A stretch of 6,202 nucleotides of DNA. It comes from CAZEVY01 sp964515555. GTDB lineage: Bacteria; Acidobacteriota; Terriglobia; Bryobacterales; Bryobacteraceae. A model generated the notes under the pieces. That model saw only the letters and a program-made list of their open reading frames with translations. It did no database searches and was not told where the DNA came from. This document shows, piece by piece, positions 1 through 5,500 of the stretch (position 1 is its first letter; every line of letters starts with the position of its first letter). The stretch covers positions 1 through 6,202 of the forward strand of contig CAZEVY010000169.1 of assembly GCA_964515555.1 (NCBI GenBank). Reading direction: 5' to 3'. The translations under genes were made by a program, and so were the position numbers.

Positions 1-1
1 C

Positions 2-2398
2 TGCCTGGCGGTCTCGGTGGAATCCTCCGGCTTGACGGAACCCGGCGCCATTCTCGGCACGCCGGCCTACATGTCGCCGGAACAGGCGATGGGGCAGCCG
101 GCCGATCATCGAACCGACATCTTCGCGCTGGGCATCATTCTGTACGAATTGCTCACCGGCGTCCGGCCCTTCGAGGCCGAGACGGTTCTGGGCAGCCTCG
201 TGCGCCGAACCCAGGGTCCGCCGCGGTCCCCCATCGACGTGGATCAGGGAATCCCGGAGGCGCTGAGCGTCATTGTGCTGAAGGCGCTGGTGGTCGACCG
301 CCGCGCGCGCTATCAGACGGCTGCCGAGATGCTGGCCGATCTGCACGCCTTCACGGGAGGCGCCGACCGCTCTCTGCTGCCTTCAATGGTCAGCTCGTTC
401 CAGGGCATTGCGATCCCGCCACCGACGCCCGCCGTCCCCACTCCCGTGCCGCCGGCCCACACGACGGTGCCGCCTGTTGTAGCGGCGCCGCCTCGGTCGC
501 GGCGCAAGTGGATTCTTGTCGGACTGGCCGCCGCCATCGGCGGCGGAGTGGGCGCCTGGATGTGGATCGGCGGGCAAAAGAGAGCCGCGGGAACCGGCAA
601 ACCCGTCACCGTGATCGTCGCCGATTTCGAGAACGCCACCGGCGACCCCATTTTCACCGGCACGCTCGAGCCGATGTTCACCCTCGCCCTGGAGGGTGCG
701 AAATTCGTGAACACGGTCCGGCGCGACCAGGCGTTGAGAATCGGAGCGACGTTACAGCCGGGCGCCACCGCCCTCACCGAATCGCTCGCCCGTCTGGTGG
801 CGACCCGCGAGGGCATCGGCGTGGTCGTCGCCGGGTCGATCGCCCGCCGGGGCGGTGAGTATAAGCTGGCCGCGCGCGCCGTTGACGCCGTCAGCGGCTG
901 GCAGATGGCCGACGGAGAAACCACGGTCTCGGGCAAGGAGAAAGTCCTGGGCGCGGTCGGAAAGCTGGCCGCGCCGATCCGCGCCGCGCTTGGCGACGCG
1001 ACGCCCGAGTCCGCCCAGATGGCGGCGGCGGAGACCTTCACGGCGGCGTCGATCGAAGCCGCTCACGCCTACGCCGAGGCCCAGAACCTCCGCTACGCCG
1101 GCAAGGGCGAAGAGGCCATCAAGGGCTTCGAGCGGACGATTCAGATGGACGCGAACTTCGGCACCGCCTACGCCGGCCTGGCGGCCGTCCACGCCAACCT
1201 GGGGAATCGCGAGAAGGCGCTCGAATACTATCGCCAGGCGATGGGGCGAATCGACCGCATGTCGGAACGCGAGAAGTTCCGCACGCGGGGCGGCTACTAC
1301 CTGGCCGCCATGGATTCGCAGAAGGCCATCGAGGAGCTGGATACGCTCGTCAAACAGTATCCGGCCGACTCCATGGGAGTGAGCGCGCTCGCCTTCGCCC
1401 ACTACCTGCGCCGCGACATGGCCAAGGCGCTCGAGCAGGGCCGCCGCGCGCTGGAGATCTACCCGAAGAACGTACCCTATCGCAACAACGTCGCGCTCTA
1501 CGCGCTCTACGCCGGCGATTTCCCGACCGCCGAGAAGGAATCCAAGGCCGCGCTGGAGCTGAACCCGGCCTATCTCAAGGGGCACATCGCCCAGGCGCTG
1601 GCGCTACTCGGGCAGGGACGCATCCCCCAGGCCATCGAAGCCTATCAACGGCTGGAGAAGGTGAGTGCGCTGGGCGCTTCCTTCGCCGCTTCCGGATTGG
1701 CCGACGTCGCGCTTTACGAAGGCCGCATCGCCGACGCCGTATCGATTCTCGAAGCCGGCGTCAAGGCGGACCTCGCCGACAAGCGTGACGGCGCCGCCGC
1801 CAAGAAGCACGTGTTGCTGGCCTCGGCCCGGATCATGGGCGGCGATAAGCGGGCCGCGCTCGCCAGCCTCGATCGTGCCCTGGCGCTGGACTCCAAGAGC
1901 GTCCTGTTCGCCTGCGCCAGGACGCTGGTCGAGGCCGGCGACCTGGCCAAAGCCTCCTCGCTGGCCGACCAGTTGGCCAGCCGGGTCGAGCCCGAACCGC
2001 AGGCGCAGTCCAAGCTCATTCAGGGCGCCATTCTGATGAGCCGGGGCCGCAACCAGGAGGCCATCCCGGTCCTGCAGGAATCGAAGAAACTCAGCGACAC
2101 CTGGCTGGTGCGCTTCTACCTGGCGCGCGCCTATCTCGCCTCCGGCGGGCTGCCGGCTGCGGATTCGGAACTGGATTCCTGCCTCCGCCGTCGCGGGGAA
2201 TCCTCCGACGTTTTCCTCGACGAGCAGCAGACGTTTCACGTTCTGCCCCCGGTTTACTATTACCGCGGACTCGTCCACGAGGGACTGAAGAGCCCCGCCG
2301 CCGCCGAGGCGTTCCGGACCTTCCTGACGATCAAGGCGAAGGGCACGCCCGACACGATGGTCGCCGACGCCCGGCGCCGCGTGGATGGGAAGAAGTAG
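2..2398 (+). CDS. Membrane-anchored Ser/Thr protein kinase with TolB-like and TPR regions (5' partial)
   Basis: Predicted Hanks-type kinase that would phosphorylate Ser/Thr on partner proteins at the inner membrane. The frame is open to the left edge (first full codon at 2), so the N-lobe, catalytic loop and most of the DFG motif lie outside; 798 residues are visible. Seen, numbering from that codon: activation-segment end GTPAYMSPEQ (19-28), subdomain IX DIFALG (39-44), YELLTG (48-53), and the subdomain XI stretch DRRARYQTAAEM (99-110). A Pro-rich linker (about 138-164) leads to basic RSRRK and one membrane helix (about 170-189). Next is a TolB-like domain beginning VIVADFENATGDPIF (204-218) and reaching about 340. 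TPR-type helical hairpins then run to the C-terminus, for example EEAIKGFERTIQMD and EKALEYYRQA. This architecture is widespread in Acidobacteriota. The kinase would face the cytoplasm and the TPR part the periplasm. Substrate and signal are unknown. The GTG at 17 is an unlikely start because it would leave no N-lobe. Confidence 0.9.
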   Translation, partial: CLAVSVESSGLTEPGAILGTPAYMSPEQAMGQPADHRTDIFALGIILYELLTGVRPFEAETVLGSLVRRTQGPPRSPIDVDQGIPEALSVIVLKALVVDRRARYQTAAEMLADLHAFTGGADRSLLPSMVSSFQGIAIPPPTPAVPTPVPPAHTTVPPVVAAPPRSRRKWILVGLAAAIGGGVGAWMWIGGQKRAAGTGKPVTVIVADFENATGDPIFTGTLEPMFTLALEGAKFVNTVRRDQALRIGATLQPGATALTESLARLVATREGIGVVVAGSIARRGGEYKLAARAVDAVSGWQMADGETTVSGKEKVLGAVGKLAAPIRAALGDATPESAQMAAAETFTAASIEAAHAYAEAQNLRYAGKGEEAIKGFERTIQMDANFGTAYAGLAAVHANLGNREKALEYYRQAMGRIDRMSEREKFRTRGGYYLAAMDSQKAIEELDTLVKQYPADSMGVSALAFAHYLRRDMAKALEQGRRALEIYPKNVPYRNNVALYALYAGDFPTAEKESKAALELNPAYLKGHIAQALALLGQGRIPQAIEAYQRLEKVSALGASFAASGLADVALYEGRIADAVSILEAGVKADLADKRDGAAAKKHVLLASARIMGGDKRAALASLDRALALDSKSVLFACARTLVEAGDLAKASSLADQLASRVEPEPQAQSKLIQGAILMSRGRNQEAIPVLQESKKLSDTWLVRFYLARAYLASGGLPAADSELDSCLRRRGESSDVFLDEQQTFHVLPPVYYYRGLVHEGLKSPAAAEAFRTFLTIKAKGTPDTMVADARRRVDGKK
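404..568 (+). other. Pro-rich juxtamembrane linker and single transmembrane helix of the kinase
   Basis: Directly after the kinase C-lobe comes a low-complexity stretch rich in Pro, Ala, Val and Thr (for example IPPPTPAVPTPVPP). A basic RSRRK cluster follows, then a hydrophobic segment of about 20 residues starting at the Trp codon at 509 (WILVGLAAAIGGGVGAWMWI). Arg and Lys on the kinase side and the small, hydrophobic Gly/Ala-rich core fit a single-pass helix with the kinase in the cytoplasm. The positive-inside rule supports that orientation but does not prove it. Confidence 0.8.
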
Positions 2399-2406
2399 GC
2401 GCGGCC
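2279..2406 (+). repeat. Direct repeat, copy 1: intact 3' end of the kinase gene
   Basis: This 128-bp stretch encodes the last kinase residues (from EGLKSPAAAEAF to the TAG stop at 2396-2398) plus 8 bp beyond. It recurs about 157 bp downstream at 2435-2559. The block 2319-2372 matches 2476-2529 over 54 positions with a single mismatch, a synonymous CCC/CCG proline change. Similarity continues through the stop codon and the following gcgcggcc. Copy 1 is the one used by the current gene. Confidence 0.9.
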
Positions 2407-2434
2407 CTTTCCGCTGCCCTGAATACGTCGCGCT

Positions 2435-2559
2435 GAGGGACTGAAAAAGCTCCGCCGCCGCCGAGGCCTTGCGGGCCTTCCTGACGATCAAGGCGAAGGG
2501 CACGCCGGACACGATGGTCGCCGACGCCCAGCGGGTGTGGAAGGGAAGTAGGCGCGGCC
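2435..2559 (+). pseudogene. Decayed duplicate of the kinase 3' end
   Basis: Second copy of the kinase tail in the convergent intergenic region. Read in the original frame it still spells AFLTIKAKGTPDTMVAD with an L for F change (ALRAFL against AFRTFL). It is broken upstream by a one-base insertion near gactgaaaaagctcc, which puts a TGA just before the SSAAAEA segment. Downstream, about 4 bp of net deletion shift the copied TAG (2549-2551) out of frame, and that frame then runs to TAA at 2574-2576. There is no start codon or ribosome binding site of its own. It could be the remains of a tandem paralogous kinase gene whose body was lost, or a local duplication of the gene end. The few differences in the core block suggest a fairly recent event or ongoing gene conversion. 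Confidence 0.85.
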
Positions 2560-2572
2560 ATGCGGCCGCGCC
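2551..2572. terminator. GC-rich perfect hairpin between convergent genes, candidate bidirectional terminator
   Basis: A perfect 9-bp inverted repeat, ggcgcggcc (2551-2559) and ggccgcgcc (2564-2572), encloses a 4-nt loop, atgc. It lies 152 bp past the kinase stop and 15 bp past the stop of the minus-strand gene, where a shared terminator would be expected. No T-run follows on either strand, so it is not a classical intrinsic terminator. It may act as a T-less terminator or an RNA 3'-end stabiliser. The left arm lies almost wholly in sequence shared with copy 1, but only copy 2 has the right arm. Confidence 0.5.
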
Positions 2573-2587
2573 CTAAGGTCGCCGCGC

Positions 2588-5500
2588 TTATTGCAGGCGG
2601 ATGATGGTCGCCCGCTTGCTGCCGTCCTTCAGTTCGAGTTCCACGTTATAGCATGCCGCCTGCCCCACGACGCTCGTTTCCCAGTTGAAGATGTACTGGT
2701 CGTTCGAGTTGGTGTAGCGGAAGGTGCTGCCGCCCGTGGCGCCGCTGGTCGGGTTGTAGAGCACGAACGAGGGCGATCCGGCCGCCGGGACGCCCACGCA
2801 GGTGCTGTTGCGGATCGCCGTGAGCTTCACCAGCGTCGTCAGGTCCCGGGCGACGAAGGCGCCGGTTCCGTCCTTGAGCTGCCACTTGAGCGGCAGAGCT
2901 TGGCCGAAGTTGGACGATCCCGGCGTGACTGTGGGCGATGTCGCCGGGCCTAACGCCACCAGCGGCGACAGGAATCCGGTGAACTGATACCCGCCGCCGT
3001 AGTTGATCGTCGTGACGGTCGAGTTCCCGGCGACGTCGGTCGCGGTGACCACGAACGTCAGCGGGCCGACCTGGCTGATCGACAGCGATACCCCGCTCGG
3101 CGCCGTCCCCGTACAACTGGCGATGCCCGAGAGCGCATCGGCGCACGAATACGAAGTTGTGATGTTGGTGTTTACCGGGTAGACCGCGCCCGGTGCGGGA
3201 GTCACGGCGTTGATCGTCGGCGAGGTCAGATCGATGCTGGTCGGCGTGGCGTTGACGACGGTGCCGTTACCAGCCACGTCGACGCACGTTCCGCCGGCCG
3301 CCTGGTTAGCGCCCTGCGACGTCAGATTGATGGCGGCGGGCGTGGTGGCCACGCCGGAAAGTCCGTCGGTACAGGCGAATGTCACCAGCACCGCGGTCTT
3401 GTTCCATCCGGCCGCGTTGGCGGCGGGGGCCTTGCTGAACGAGCCTCCCGGCGCCGTTTTGTCGATCTTGAACACAGGAGAGGTCAACGACGCGCTGTTG
3501 CCGGCGGCGTCGGTGGCGTTTACCACTCCGCTCACCGCAACGCCTTCTGTGGACAGAATCAGCGTACCGCCGCCGCTCGGGACTCCCGAGAGCGGGTCGG
3601 CGATGGTATAGGGGATCGAGACGTTGGTATTGTTCCATCCGGCGGCGTTGGCCGGCGGCGTGGCCGCGCCGAAGACGATTACCGGCGCGTCCTTATCGAT
3701 CAGGATGTTCGAGACGACCAGCGAGCTGGCGTTTCCGGCGTTATCCGAGCAGTTGCCGGTCGCCGAGACGCCCGCGGCGGTCGTGTTGGTGGTGAAGGTG
3801 GTGGAGCCCGTTGGATCGCCGGGCGCGACGCCCGATCCGCCGTCGGAGCAGGCGAAGGCGACATTCACGCTGTACTTGGTCCACGTTCCCGGCGTGTACG
3901 GCAATCCGTTCGCGGTGACCGTGGCGGTCAGCGACGGCGCCGTGCTGTCGACCAGCACGCCGTTGGACACGATCGCCGGCGAGGTGATCGGCAGCGTGCC
4001 GATCGTACCGGTGGTGCTCACACTGAAGGTGGCGGTCCCGTTGCCGGAGACCGGCCCGCAGGTGTAAGTGAAGATCTGGAAGCCTCCGCCGGCGATTGTC
4101 GCCGACGCGGGCGAGGCTGCGCCGCAGAGCACCGTCGCACCGCCGGCGTTGACCGTCAGGTTCGTGGACACCGCGGTGGCCGTGCCGCCGTTGGCGACGA
4201 CGGTGGCGTTGACGGCAATCGAATCGCCGGCCTTCACCGTGGTGACGCCGGGCGATCCGAGCTTGTGCGCGGTGACGCCGGTTACACGAAGCTCGTTCAC
4301 CGTGATGCTGAGCAATTGCCGGTCGACATGGGGCTGCACCGGCGGCGTCGGAGAATCGAGCACCTGGACGCCGAAGTCGCTAGTGCCTGTCGCGGTGGGA
4401 GTTCCGCTGATCACGCCGGTTGCCGGATTCAGTGTCAGGCCCGGTGGCAGAATGCCCGTGTAGAGACTCCACGCGCGCGTGGGACCGACGCCGCCGACCG
4501 ATGTGATGGTCGCGTTATAGGGCACGCCTACCAGCGCCGGAGGCAGTTCGATGGTGTAGATGGTCAGCGACACGAACGGCGTTCCCGCGGCGACGGCGGC
4601 GGGTTGCACCAGGTTGATCGGCGGCGTCGAAGTGACCAGGCCGATGACTCGCAATGTGAGGCGTCCGGCTTCTCCCGGTCCGAGCGCCATGGTGGTGTTG
4701 GTCGGCAGCGGGCTGTTGTCGAAGTTCCCGATGGTATCCGGAGTGACGAAGGCGGGGTTCGGTACGCTGGCCGCCGTCAGATTCTGCACCTCCACGCCCA
4801 ACGAGCAGCCGGAGACGACTGGCGTGGGATAGGTTCGTCGAAGCACGACCTGACACTTGTAGCAGGTCGCCGGACAGTTGACGCCTCCGGGGCATCCGGC
4901 CGGGCAGCACAGCGCCGTCTTCTGCTGGAACATGCGGCCATTAAAGGACACGGTGGTGTTGCCCTTGTTGGTGACCTTCCAGGTGAAGTCCGTCGCGCCG
5001 CCGTTGGCCGACAGGTTGCTGATGTCCGGGTTGGTGATGTCGGGATTGGTGATATCGGGATTGGTGATGTCTGGGTTCGTGATGTCGGGATTGGTGATGT
5101 CCGGGTTGGTCACCAGGATGTTGGTGATATCGGGATTCGTGATGTCGGGGTTCGTGATGTCCGGGTTGGTGATGTCCGGGTTGGTCACCAACGGGCTGGT
5201 GATGTCCGGATTGGTGATGTCCGGATTCGTCACCGTGGGGTTATAGATCTCGGCGTTGGTGATGTCGGGGTTGGTGATATCGGGGTTGGTGATATCGGGG
5301 TTGGTGATGTCGGGATTGGTGATGTCGGGGTTGGTGATGTCGGGATTGGTGATGTCCGGGTTCACCGTAGCCGTGCTCTGGAGGCCGCCGGCGACCGGCA
5401 CGCCGCCCGCGAACTCGACGACAGTCACCGTAATCTTCGGTCGCGCCTGGTTGGAGTTAACGAAGACATTGCGTGCGATGGTCGACTTACGGGGAATCTC

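Noticed and set aside
17..19. GTG as the true start of the kinase gene
   Set aside because: The frame is open upstream to the edge, and starting here would remove the N-lobe and catalytic loop while leaving an orphan activation segment.
752..1585. Long minus-strand open frames inside the kinase gene (also 313-1041 and 1604-2512)
   Set aside because: These arise from GC-rich codon bias opposite a well-supported gene; the translations are Arg/Ala/Gly-rich with no recognisable domain.
2399..2434. Further decayed kinase sequence upstream of the second tail copy
   Set aside because: Only scattered short matches to the region before 2279 are visible, which could be chance at this GC content.
2331..2561. 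Small minus-strand open frame in the convergent gap
   Set aside because: It is antisense to the two copies of the kinase tail and gives Arg/Pro-rich sequence with no domain; its own resemblance to parts of other frames comes from the duplication.
5018..5362. CRISPR-like or intergenic satellite array of short tandem repeats
   Set aside because: Units are 15 bp and contiguous, with no spacers. They keep one reading frame inside a long gene and vary mainly at third codon positions.
5018..5362. Phase-variable slippage switch
   Set aside because: A 15-bp unit gain or loss would stay in frame and could only change length. The sequence differences between units also reduce slippage, so on/off switching is not supported.
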